Below, piece after piece: positions 1 to 6,539 of a DNA stretch of 11,047 nucleotides. Position 1 is the stretch's first letter. The number at the start of each line of letters is the position of its first letter. The notes below the pieces were generated by a model. The model was given only the letters and a program-made list of their open reading frames with translations, ran no database searches and was not told the DNA's origin. Source of the DNA: an uncultured Bifidobacterium sp. (lineage in GTDB: Bacteria; Actinomycetota; Actinomycetes; Actinomycetales; Bifidobacteriaceae); contig CALNAE010000157.1 of the NCBI GenBank assembly GCA_937874315.1, positions 1 to 11,047 of the forward strand, written 5' to 3'. Made by a program: the position numbers and the translations under genes.

Positions 1-36
1 GCACCGTCTGCACCGTCTGCACCGTCTGCACCGTCC
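1..36. repeat. 9-bp tandem repeat, four copies
   Basis: Unit GCACCGTCT occurs at 1-9, 10-18 and 19-27, with a fourth copy at 28-36 differing by one base (final T to C). It may continue to the left of the window. The length is a multiple of three, so it keeps frame: it reads DGA repeats on the minus strand and APS repeats on the plus strand. Such a repeat could vary in copy number by slippage without breaking the reading frame. Confidence 0.85.
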
Positions 37-122
37 GCTTCGGTCGTGCCGTCGAACGGCTTATCGCGGTCGGCGAGTCCGACGGAACCCGCATCTTCGT
101 CGCAACGCTCCGGGCCGGACAT
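1..122 (-). CDS. Partial hypothetical protein, acidic N-terminus with DGA repeats, runs off the left edge
   Basis: Read on the minus strand from an ATG at 122-120, a frame stays open to the window edge (40 codons plus two bases). The peptide is acidic and Gly/Ala/Asp-rich and ends in at least three DGA triplets made by the 9-bp tandem repeat. Codons are mostly G-starting, which is typical of real genes; the competing plus-strand frame (open from 1 to a TGA at 277-279, Ala-Pro-Ser repeats) shares the same third positions, so GC3 cannot separate them. No Shine-Dalgarno precedes the ATG. An in-frame GTG at 182-180 has AGAAGG four bases upstream and is an alternative start. The gene would be divergent from guaB. 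No family is recognisable; the visible part is likely a disordered N-terminal tail. The plus-strand reading, as the C-terminal tail of an upstream gene, remains possible. Confidence 0.4.
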   Translation of the reverse strand, partial: MSGPERCDEDAGSVGLADRDKPFDGTTEADGADGADGADG

Positions 123-363
123 GCCGACGCTGGTTGTCGGGGATTCCACGCGCGACGAACACCATGGACCGTCGCAGGCCACGCAACCTTCTACGCTGGC
201 TCCTGCGTCGCCGCGGGAGCGCGGCCTTCGCATACGGATCGATCATGGTCCCAGGCACGAGTCCGAACATTCCCGATGAGAGGGGTTCCGGGCCGTGCGA
301 CGCTCTGATATTCGCATGGAACGCACGCGCTCGAGTGTGTCGAATTCTTCGCTCTCGGATGGG

Positions 364-400
364 CTGAAGATTCGTCAACACGAACCCATATAGTGTTGGC
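364..400 (+). promoter_or_regulatory. guaB promoter, probably giving a leaderless mRNA
   Basis: A -10 box TATAGT (five of six matches to TATAAT) lies at 389-394, only six bases before the guaB ATG at 401. A transcript starting about seven bases after the box would begin at or next to the A of the start codon. There is no Shine-Dalgarno between box and start. The -35 is weak (CTGAAG at 364-369, 19-base spacer). The rest of 123-363 shows no clear gene or operator. Confidence 0.55.
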
Positions 401-1948
401 ATGGCTTCAAATCATGAAATGAATGAAGAGTCCTCATACGCCCCGGTCCCGCCGATTTTTGCCAAACTTGGCTTGGCGTATGATGACGTGCTCCTCCTGC
501 CCAATGAAACTGACGTAATTCCTTCCGAAGTCGATACTTCCACCCATTTCACCCGTGAGATCACGTTGAAAGTCCCCGCCATTTCCGCCGCCATGGACAC
601 GGTGACGGAGTCCGAGATGGCGATCGCCATGGCCCGCAACGGCGGCATCGGTGTGTTGCACCGTAATCTGTCGATCGACGATCAGGCCGCGCAGGTCGAT
701 GTCGTCAAGCGCAGCGAATCCGGCATGATTACCGATCCGCTGACCGTCAATCCGGATGCGACGTTGGCCGATCTCGACAAACTGTGCGCGCGCTTCCACA
801 TCTCCGGCCTGCCCGTGGTGGATAAAGAGAATCGGCTGGTCGGCATCATCACCAACCGTGATATGCGTTTCATCGCCTCTGAGGATTATGACCATCTCAA
901 GGTGAGCGACGTGATGACCAAGGACAATCTGATCACCGGCCCCGCGGACATCACCAAGGAGGACGCCCACCGGCTGTTGGCGCAGCATAAGGTCGAGAAG
1001 CTTCCGTTGATCGATGGGAACGACCGGCTCTCCGGGCTGATCACGGTGAAGGACTTCGTGAAAACCGAACAGTATCCCGATGCCACAAAGGATTCCCAGG
1101 GTCGTCTGCGTGTGGCGGCCGGCGTCGGATTCCTCGGTGACGCCTGGCAACGCTGCTCGGCTTTGATGGAGGCCGGTGTGGACGCCTTGATCGTGGACAC
1201 GGCGAACGGCGAGGCGCGCCTCGCGCTCGATATGATCCGTAGGCTGAAGGCGGATTCGGCATTCGCAGATGTGCAGATCATCGGCGGCAACATCGCCACG
1301 AGACAGGGCGCACAGGCGATGATCGATGCCGGCGTCGACGCGGTGAAAATCGGCGTGGGCCCCGGCTCCATCTGCACCACCCGAGTGGTCGCCGGCATCG
1401 GCGTACCGCAACTGACGGCCGTGTATGATGCCGCGCAGGCCTGCAAGGCCGCCGGAGTGCCCTGCATCGCCGACGGGGGCATTCACTACTCCGGCGATAT
1501 CGCCAAGGCCTTGGTCGCGGGTGCCGACAGCGTCATGCTCGGCGGCGCGTTGGCCGGTTGCGAAGAGGCGCCGGGGGAGAAGGTGCTCCTACACGGCAAG
1601 CAGTACAAGCTCTACCGCGGCATGGGGTCGTTGGGCGCCATGGCGCCGCGTGGAAAGAAGTCCTACTCCAAGGATCGCTACTTCCAAGCCGACGTCACCA
1701 GCAACGACAAGGTGGTCCCCGAGGGCGTCGAGGGCGAGGTTCCCTACCGTGGACCGCTGAACGCCGTGCTCTACCAGATGATCGGTGGTCTGCATCAGTC
1801 GATGTTCTACGTCGGCGCGCGCACGATCCCCGAGCTGCAGCAACGTGGCAAGTTCATCCGAATCACCGATGCGGGGCTGCGCGAATCGCATCCGCATGAC
1901 ATCGTCATGACGGCCGAGGCGCCGAACTACACCGGCTTCCATAACTGA
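401..1948 (+). CDS. guaB: Inosine-5'-monophosphate dehydrogenase
   Basis: This cytosolic enzyme oxidises IMP to XMP with NAD+, the committed step of guanine nucleotide synthesis. The 515-residue length is normal. The TIM-barrel start appears at residues 24-34 (GLAYDDVLLLP) and 62-70 (SAAMDTVTE). Two CBS domains are inserted at about 107-225. The catalytic loop GPGSICTTR at 320-328 puts the nucleophile at Cys325. The phosphate-binding segment ADGGIHYSGD is at 357-366, the GMGS turn at 407-410 and the mobile flap with Arg426-Tyr427 (SKDRYFQAD) at 423-431. All key residues are present, so the enzyme should be active. The ATG at 401 is chosen because a -10 box sits at leaderless distance; the next in-frame ATG (419) has no ribosome binding site either. 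The first ~18 residues are a variable extension. Transcription probably ends at the hairpins at 1972-2030. Confidence 0.97.
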   Translation: MASNHEMNEESSYAPVPPIFAKLGLAYDDVLLLPNETDVIPSEVDTSTHFTREITLKVPAISAAMDTVTESEMAIAMARNGGIGVLHRNLSIDDQAAQVDVVKRSESGMITDPLTVNPDATLADLDKLCARFHISGLPVVDKENRLVGIITNRDMRFIASEDYDHLKVSDVMTKDNLITGPADITKEDAHRLLAQHKVEKLPLIDGNDRLSGLITVKDFVKTEQYPDATKDSQGRLRVAAGVGFLGDAWQRCSALMEAGVDALIVDTANGEARLALDMIRRLKADSAFADVQIIGGNIATRQGAQAMIDAGVDAVKIGVGPGSICTTRVVAGIGVPQLTAVYDAAQACKAAGVPCIADGGIHYSGDIAKALVAGADSVMLGGALAGCEEAPGEKVLLHGKQYKLYRGMGSLGAMAPRGKKSYSKDRYFQADVTSNDKVVPEGVEGEVPYRGPLNAVLYQMIGGLHQSMFYVGARTIPELQQRGKFIRITDAGLRESHPHDIVMTAEAPNYTGFHN

Positions 1949-1971
1949 TCGTCAGTTTCCCGTTTGCTCCC

Positions 1972-2030
1972 CCGACCGATCGTCGTCGGTCGGTCTCGGT
2001 GGCCATGTTGCATTCGCGCCATGGCCACCG
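1972..2030 (+). terminator. Two tandem hairpins after guaB
   Basis: The first hairpin has a perfect 8-bp stem, CCGACCGA at 1972-1979 with TCGGTCGG at 1986-1993, and a 6-base loop. The second has a perfect 11-bp stem, CGGTGGCCATG at 1997-2007 with CATGGCCACCG at 2020-2030, and a 12-base loop. They lie 24 and 49 bases after the guaB stop. Neither has a proper U-tract, so the call as terminator is an inference; they could also protect the 3' end of the mRNA. Confidence 0.5.
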
Positions 2031-2081
2031 TCGTCTATAACCGTCCCGCATCCGTTAGTGATGTCGCCGAAACGGCTCGTG

Positions 2082-2101
2082 CCCCGGCCCGCGACCCCCC
2101 C
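2082..2101 (-). other. C-rich run: possible G-quadruplex on the minus strand
   Basis: The plus strand carries C-tracts at 2082-2085 (4), 2088-2090 (3) and 2095-2101 (7). Read on the minus strand this gives seven Gs, which can form two tracts with a one-base loop, then GGG and GGGG with loops of four and two bases. It lies in the guaB-orn gap, on the template strand for orn. Only the sequence pattern is seen; folding is not shown. Confidence 0.35.
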
Positions 2102-2133
2102 TGCGGCGCGCTATTCGCTGACCGGTCGTGACG

Positions 2134-2162
2134 CTGAGATAGCCTGAACGGTTCTGTATGAC
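2134..2162 (+). promoter_or_regulatory. Candidate orn promoter
   Basis: CTGAGA at 2134-2139 (four of six to TTGACA) and TATGAC at 2157-2162 (four of six to TATAAT) are separated by exactly 17 bases. The predicted start near 2169 would leave a very short leader, about a dozen bases before the ATG at 2181. Another -10-like TATAAC at 2036-2041 lacks a good -35. Confidence 0.35.
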
Positions 2163-2180
2163 GAGGGAAAGGTGACCGAT

Positions 2181-2888
2181 ATGGCCGAAGGTAAAGACGA
2201 TCTCATATTCACCCCGGAGGAATCGCGTCTGATTTGGATCGACTGCGAGATGACGGGTCTGGATATCTTCCACGATGAGCTCTGTGAGGTTTCGGTCGTG
2301 CCGACTGATTTCAATCTCAAGGTACTCGACCGGGGCATCGATCTGGTCATCAGGCCATCCGAAGCCGCGGCCGCTCATATGAACGATTTCGTGCGTCATA
2401 TGCATACGTCTTCCGGTCTGGTCGACGAGTGGAACAAGGACGGACTGAGCCTCGACGAGGCACAGCGTCAGGTCGTCGCCTACGTCGGCAGGTTCCTGCC
2501 GGAGCATGGCAAGGCGCATCTGGCCGGAAACTCCGTCGGTTCCGACAAGAAGTTCCTGGACCGTTTCATGCCCGACCTCATGGCCAGACTGCATTATCGC
2601 GTCATCGACGTGAGCACCCTCAAGGAACTGTCGCGGCGTTGGTATCCTGCTGTATACGCGAATAAGCCGGGCAAGCATGGCGGTCATCGTGCGCTCGCCG
2701 ACATCATCGAATCCATCGACGAATTGCGCTACTACCGCGACATGTGCTTCGTGTCGGCTCCCGGCCCGGATGATCGGCAGGCGAACAGTGGCGCCGCGCG
2801 CATCGAGCGCACCAGCCTGTTGCGCGTCTATGAGGCGGATGGCGATCCGGTCGAGGACCCCGAACACGCCGAGAAGGTCGATTACTGA
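2181..2888 (+). CDS. orn: Oligoribonuclease, DEDDh 3'-5' exonuclease
   Basis: Orn degrades 2-5 nt RNAs (nanoRNA), including pGpG, to mononucleotides in the cytosol and is normally a dimer. The protein has 235 residues from the ATG at 2181. The DEDDh catalytic set is complete: Asp21 and Glu23 in IDCEMTG, Asp122 in GNSVGSDKKF, and His169 and Asp174 in HRALADI. The conserved DVSTLKELSRRW block is at 144-155. Compared with the ~180-residue E. coli enzyme it has about 12 extra N-terminal residues and a poorly conserved, acidic C-terminal tail of ~45 residues. The ATG is preferred because AAAGGTGA lies five bases upstream; an in-frame GTG at 2172, three codons earlier, is the alternative. It follows guaB after hairpins and is followed, 92 bases on, by the helicase gene. 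Confidence 0.95.
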   Translation: MAEGKDDLIFTPEESRLIWIDCEMTGLDIFHDELCEVSVVPTDFNLKVLDRGIDLVIRPSEAAAAHMNDFVRHMHTSSGLVDEWNKDGLSLDEAQRQVVAYVGRFLPEHGKAHLAGNSVGSDKKFLDRFMPDLMARLHYRVIDVSTLKELSRRWYPAVYANKPGKHGGHRALADIIESIDELRYYRDMCFVSAPGPDDRQANSGAARIERTSLLRVYEADGDPVEDPEHAEKVDY

Positions 2889-2900
2889 GTGAGGATAATC

Positions 2901-2933
2901 GGGTTCCGACGGGAGCGGGTAGCCGGGGATGGG
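2901..2933 (+). other. Putative G-quadruplex motif upstream of the Pif1-like helicase gene
   Basis: Five G-tracts lie on the coding strand: 2901-2903, 2911-2913, 2917-2919, 2925-2928 and 2931-2933, with loops of 7, 3, 5 and 2 bases. This satisfies the usual rule of four tracts of three or more Gs with loops of one to seven, with one tract to spare. It ends five bases before a -35-like TTGACG (2939-2944), whose -10 partner is poor. A duplicated 9-mer, CGATGAGAA, follows at 2951-2968. Confidence 0.55.
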
Positions 2934-2980
2934 TACAGTTGACGGCGGTACGATGAGAACGATGAGAACGGAAGTGTCCT

Positions 2981-4387
2981 GTGCGGCAATCTGAGGCATT
3001 GGCGTTGTTAAAGGCCGGCGCGCATGTGTTCATCACCGGTGCTCCGGGTGCGGGCAAAACCTATGTGCTCAACGAGTTCATCCGTTCCGCTCGGGCCGAT
3101 GGCGCGTCCGTCGCGGTGACGGCTTCGACCGGAATCGCTTCGACCCATATCAATGGTCGTACCATCCACTCGTGGAGCGGCGTCGGGGTCGCTACGGTGT
3201 TGACCGAGCAGTTGTTGCGTCAGATTCGATCTCGCAGACGGGGACGGATCCAAGCCGCCGACATTCTCGTCATCGATGAGGTATCGATGCTGCATGCCTG
3301 GCTGTTCGACATGGTCGATCAGGTGTGTCGTGCCGTACGGCACAATCCCGAACCTTTCGGGGGCTTGCAGGTCGTGCTGTCCGGTGACTTCTTCCAGTTG
3401 CCTCCGGTTACGCGTGCCGCACGGGGTGGCGACATGATTGCGGAGGGCTCGGAGTTTCAGGAAGCCCGACGAAGTTACGCCGAGAAAGGCAAGGATCCGG
3501 AGGGATTCATCACCGAGTCGTTGGTCTGGGATCGGCTCGATCCGGTCGTCGCCTATCTCACCGAACAGCATCGTCAGGATGACGGTCAATTACTCACCGT
3601 ACTCACCGACATTCGTGAGGGCTCGGTCACGCAGGAGGATCACGATGTGTTGGCCGGTAGACTGGGTGTGTCGCCGGGCTCGGATGAGGTCGCCGTCCAT
3701 CTGTTCCCGGTGAATCGACAGGCCGATATGTTGAATGATCAACAGCTGTCCCGCATCGTCGAACCGGCGCATGAGTATTATGCGCAGGCTTCTGGTCCCG
3801 CGGATCTCGTGACACGGCTGCAACGCAACATGTTGGCTCCGGAACGTCTGCAATTGAAAACCGGTGCCGCCGTAATGGCCTTACGCAACGATCCGGATCA
3901 TCAATACGTCAACGGTTCGATTGGCACGGTGCGCGGGTTCGCGCCGGAGAACAAGGGCGGATGGCCTGTCGTCGAGTTCCAGAACGGCAACACCGTCACG
4001 CTGAGGCAGGCGTCATGGGAGATGATGGATGGGGAAAGCGTGCTCGCATCCGTCAAACAGGTGCCGTTGCGTTGCGCATGGGCCATCACCATCCACAAAT
4101 CCCAGGGCATGACTCTGGATAGGGCGGTGATGGATTTGCGGCGGACATTCGCCCCTGGCATGGGATACGTGGCGCTGTCCCGAGTCGAGGCATTGGACGG
4201 GTTGTATCTGGGCGGCATCAACGAGCGTGCCTTCGATGTTTCGCCCCAGGCCGTGCGGTTGGATGGCGAGCTTCGGAGCAATGCGTCCATCGCATCCGCC
4301 CGACTGCGCGGAGACGGTGTCGGGGCATTCGCACGTCATATCCAAGACGACGACACAGACGAGTTCACGCAAGAGGGCCTGTTCTAA
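2981..4387 (+). CDS. Pif1/RecD-like SF1B ATP-dependent DNA helicase
   Basis: This is a 468-residue helicase of superfamily 1, expected to unwind DNA 5' to 3' using ATP. Motif I (Walker A) is GAPGAGKT at 20-27, Ia is TASTGIAS at 48-55, II (Walker B) is VIDEVSM at 97-103, and III is LSGDFFQLPPV at 133-143. TEQHRQ at 194-199 matches the Pif1/RecD region after motif III. The C-terminal UvrD_C_2-type block is AITIHKSQGMTLD at 368-380, with motif VI YVALSRVEALDGLYL at 396-410. About 35 charged residues at 146-180 look like a lineage-specific insert. The C-terminus has an acidic patch (DDDTDE, 456-461). The start is GTG at 2981, with GGAAG (2970-2974) six bases upstream. A five-tract G motif lies just upstream. 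It is not full RecD, since no exonuclease subunits are nearby and there is no large N-terminal domain. The biological target cannot be told from the sequence. Confidence 0.92.
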   Translation: MRQSEALALLKAGAHVFITGAPGAGKTYVLNEFIRSARADGASVAVTASTGIASTHINGRTIHSWSGVGVATVLTEQLLRQIRSRRRGRIQAADILVIDEVSMLHAWLFDMVDQVCRAVRHNPEPFGGLQVVLSGDFFQLPPVTRAARGGDMIAEGSEFQEARRSYAEKGKDPEGFITESLVWDRLDPVVAYLTEQHRQDDGQLLTVLTDIREGSVTQEDHDVLAGRLGVSPGSDEVAVHLFPVNRQADMLNDQQLSRIVEPAHEYYAQASGPADLVTRLQRNMLAPERLQLKTGAAVMALRNDPDHQYVNGSIGTVRGFAPENKGGWPVVEFQNGNTVTLRQASWEMMDGESVLASVKQVPLRCAWAITIHKSQGMTLDRAVMDLRRTFAPGMGYVALSRVEALDGLYLGGINERAFDVSPQAVRLDGELRSNASIASARLRGDGVGAFARHIQDDDTDEFTQEGLF

Positions 4388-4438
4388 TCGCGTGCCGTCA
4401 TGTTCGAAGTGGGGCGCCGAGCGTTGTCCTCTTGCCCG

Positions 4439-4453
4439 AATAGTTTTGGACCC
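4439..4453 (+). promoter_or_regulatory. Possible -10 box for proS
   Basis: AATAGT at 4439-4444 matches four of six to TATAAT and lies nine bases before the ATG at 4454. It resembles the guaB arrangement (TATAGT just before ATG). No convincing -35 and no Shine-Dalgarno are seen. If used, the leader would be almost absent. The gene could equally be read through from the helicase gene, with only 66 bases between them and no hairpin. Confidence 0.3.
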
Positions 4454-6322
4454 ATGACTTCCACTGCACTTCGTATGTCAACTTTATTCCTGCGCACATT
4501 GCGCGAGGATCCCGCCGACGCCGACGTCGATTCGGCCCGTCTGCTCCAGCGTGCGGGCTATATCCGCAAAGCCGCCCCCGGCATCTGGACATGGCTCCCA
4601 CTCGGGCTGCGGGTCCTGAACAACATCGAGGCCGTCGTGCGTGCCGAGATGGCCGGCATCGGGGCTCAGGAAGTGCATTTCCCGGCGCTGCTTCCGCGTG
4701 AACCATATGAGGCGACGCATCGTTGGGAGGAATACGGCGACAACATCTTCAGGCTCAAGGATCGTCATCAGGCCGACTACCTGCTTGCGCCCACGCATGA
4801 AGAGGTGTTCACCCTGCTGGTCAAAGACCTGTATTCCTCGTATAAGGATCTGCCGGTCACGCTCTACCAGATCCAGACCAAATACCGCGATGAGTTCCGC
4901 CCTCGCGCCGGTCTGATCCGTGGGCGTGAGTTCATCATGAAGGACGCCTACTCCTTTACCATCGACGAGGATGGGTTACGCCAAGCCTATGGCGAGGAGC
5001 GAGCGGCCTATGAGCGCATTTTCCGGCGACTCGGGGTGCGCTACGTCATCGTCCACGCCGTTTCGGGCCCGATGGGAGGCTCGCAGTCGGAGGAATTCCT
5101 CGCGCCGCTGGCCATTGGTGAGGACACCTTCGCCCAATCCGAATCAGGAAAGGCGTGGAATGTCGAGGCGTTGACCACACCGGAGACCGAGGACGTCGAT
5201 TTTTCGTCGACGTCGGCAATGGAAACGTTGGACACTCCCGACTCGACGACCATCGAGGCTTTGGTCGCCCAGGCCAACGCGTTGCATCCGCGTGCCGACG
5301 GGCGGACTTGGCAGGCCGACGATATACTCAAGAACGTCGTTATCGCCGTCAAGCATCCCGAGGACGATCAGCATGACGAACCATGGCGTGAGGTGGTCGT
5401 CATCGGCGTGCCCGGCGATCGTCAGGTCGATATGAAACGACTTGAGGCTCAGTTCGCGCCGGCCGAGATCGAAGAGGCCGACGCCGACGATCTCAAGGCG
5501 CATCCGGAGTTGGTGGCCGGTTATATCGGGCCGATGGCGTTGGGCCCTCAGGCTCGTGGCGCGTCGGAAGCCGGGGAACTGGCCGGTTCCGATGACGAAG
5601 AAGATGTCGATGTCGATGCCGGTTCGGCTGTGCGCTATCTGATCGATGCCCATGTCGCCCGTGGCAGCGCATGGATCACCGGAGCCGACAGGGTGGGATA
5701 TCACCGTTTCAACGCCGTGTACGGCCGCGATTTCGAGGCCGATGGCACCGTCGAGGCGGTTCAGGTTCGGCAGGGTGACATGAGTCCCGACGGTTCCGGA
5801 CCGTTGAGTTTCCAACGCGGCGTGGAGATCGGGCAGGTCTTCCAATTGGGGCTGAAATACTCCAAGGCATTGGGTCTCAATGTCCTTGATCACAACGGCA
5901 AGGCCGTGCCCGTGTGGATGGGATGCTACGGAATCGGCGTCTCCCGCGTGCTTGGCTGCATCGCCGAGTTCCATCACGACGACAAGGGCCTGGCATGGCC
6001 GGTCAATATCGCGCCTGCGCAGGTGCATGTCCTGGCCACCGGCAAGAAGGCCGAGGCCTTCGATGCCGCCGAGACGCTGGTGAAGGAATTGGAGTCCCGT
6101 GGCATCGAAGTGCTCTACGACGATCGCAGAAAAGTGTCGCCCGGCGTCAAATTCAAAGATGCCGAACTGATAGGCGTACCGCTCGTCGCGGTCGTCGGAC
6201 GGGACACGGTAGAGAACGGCACGATCGATATTCGCCTGCGTAATGGCGAGCAGGAGGAGAGTGTGCCCGCCGAGCAGGCCGCTCAGAATCTTCAGGACAG
6301 GCTGTCCGCTCTGCTTGGCTGA
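4454..6322 (+). CDS. proS: Prolyl-tRNA synthetase, bacterial type with editing domain
   Basis: ProRS attaches proline to tRNA(Pro) in two ATP-dependent steps. From the ATG at 4454 it has 622 residues. The class II core shows the motif 1 region at about 33-57, PTHEE at 113-117, motif 2 YRDEFRPR at 144-151 with RGREFIMKDAYSF at 156-168, and motif 3 GCYGIGVSRVL at 490-500. Between motifs 2 and 3, at roughly 207-437, is the INS editing domain that clears Ala-tRNA(Pro), with ILKNVVIAVKH at 291-301. The C-terminal ~100 residues are the anticodon-binding domain. A very acidic stretch within the INS domain (379-388) may be a lineage insert. The start at 4454 matches the remembered N-terminus of relatives (TALRMSTLFLRTLRED) and has a -10-like box upstream. 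ATG 4400 would add 18 residues with no conserved look; ATG 4475 would remove seven. Two hairpins follow the stop. Confidence 0.96.
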   Translation: MTSTALRMSTLFLRTLREDPADADVDSARLLQRAGYIRKAAPGIWTWLPLGLRVLNNIEAVVRAEMAGIGAQEVHFPALLPREPYEATHRWEEYGDNIFRLKDRHQADYLLAPTHEEVFTLLVKDLYSSYKDLPVTLYQIQTKYRDEFRPRAGLIRGREFIMKDAYSFTIDEDGLRQAYGEERAAYERIFRRLGVRYVIVHAVSGPMGGSQSEEFLAPLAIGEDTFAQSESGKAWNVEALTTPETEDVDFSSTSAMETLDTPDSTTIEALVAQANALHPRADGRTWQADDILKNVVIAVKHPEDDQHDEPWREVVVIGVPGDRQVDMKRLEAQFAPAEIEEADADDLKAHPELVAGYIGPMALGPQARGASEAGELAGSDDEEDVDVDAGSAVRYLIDAHVARGSAWITGADRVGYHRFNAVYGRDFEADGTVEAVQVRQGDMSPDGSGPLSFQRGVEIGQVFQLGLKYSKALGLNVLDHNGKAVPVWMGCYGIGVSRVLGCIAEFHHDDKGLAWPVNIAPAQVHVLATGKKAEAFDAAETLVKELESRGIEVLYDDRRKVSPGVKFKDAELIGVPLVAVVGRDTVENGTIDIRLRNGEQEESVPAEQAAQNLQDRLSALLG

Positions 6323-6349
6323 CCGGGTATGACTGCGCGCCGGGCGGAG

Positions 6350-6387
6350 GGTCGTCCGGCGTCCGGACGGCCATCGGCTTTCTTGTT
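6350..6387 (+). terminator. proS terminator
   Basis: A 10-bp stem (one G-T wobble) pairs GGTCGTCCGG at 6350-6359 with CCGGACGGCC at 6363-6372 around a 3-base loop. A T-rich tract, TTTCTTGTT, follows at 6379-6387. This is 27 bases after the proS stop, as expected for intrinsic termination, although the T-tract starts six bases after the stem. Confidence 0.6.
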
Positions 6388-6429
6388 CCAGTTGCCACTT
6401 CGTGGGCGCCGCTGGCTGTAACTGACGTC

Positions 6430-6460
6430 AACGCTCCGAGCCCATTCGGGCCGGAGCGTT
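6430..6460. terminator. Second hairpin between proS and the dehydrogenase gene
   Basis: AACGCTCCG at 6430-6438 plus GCCC at 6440-6443 pair with GGGC and CGGAGCGTT at 6448-6460. This makes a 13-bp stem with one bulged A (6439) and a 4-base loop. No U-tract follows on the plus strand. It is probably a back-up terminator insulating the downstream promoter. Confidence 0.55.
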
Positions 6461-6497
6461 ATGCGCTGTGGGCTCAGAGGCGTTTTCCCTGATGCGG

Positions 6498-6503
6498 TAT
6501 CAT
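6498..6503 (+). promoter_or_regulatory. Candidate -10 box of the dehydrogenase gene
   Basis: TATCAT matches five of six to TATAAT and lies 38 bases after the second hairpin. No good -35 is seen 16-18 bases upstream. A start near 6510 would give a leader of about 30 bases containing AGAAGG at 6529-6534. Confidence 0.4.
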
Positions 6504-6539
6504 GGTTTCGGTTCAACGACGTTCCGAAAGAAGGCAATG

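Noticed and set aside
1..36. CRISPR array
   Set aside because: The repeat is only 9 bp with no spacers; it is a simple tandem repeat, as are those at 7452-7476 and 10974-11046.
61..402. Arg-rich minus-strand frame overlapping the guaB start
   Set aside because: Extremely Arg-rich composition with no ribosome binding site; typical of an out-of-frame reading of GC-rich DNA.
434..1486. 350-codon open frame on the minus strand inside guaB
   Set aside because: It is the antisense shadow of guaB in GC-rich DNA; guaB has every family motif, and the antisense product shows no recognisable domain.
2055..2999. 314-codon minus-strand frame over orn
   Set aside because: Shadow of orn, which has the full DEDDh set; it also covers the orn promoter region.
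5144..6028. 294-codon minus-strand frame inside proS
   Set aside because: Antisense shadow of a clear prolyl-tRNA synthetase.
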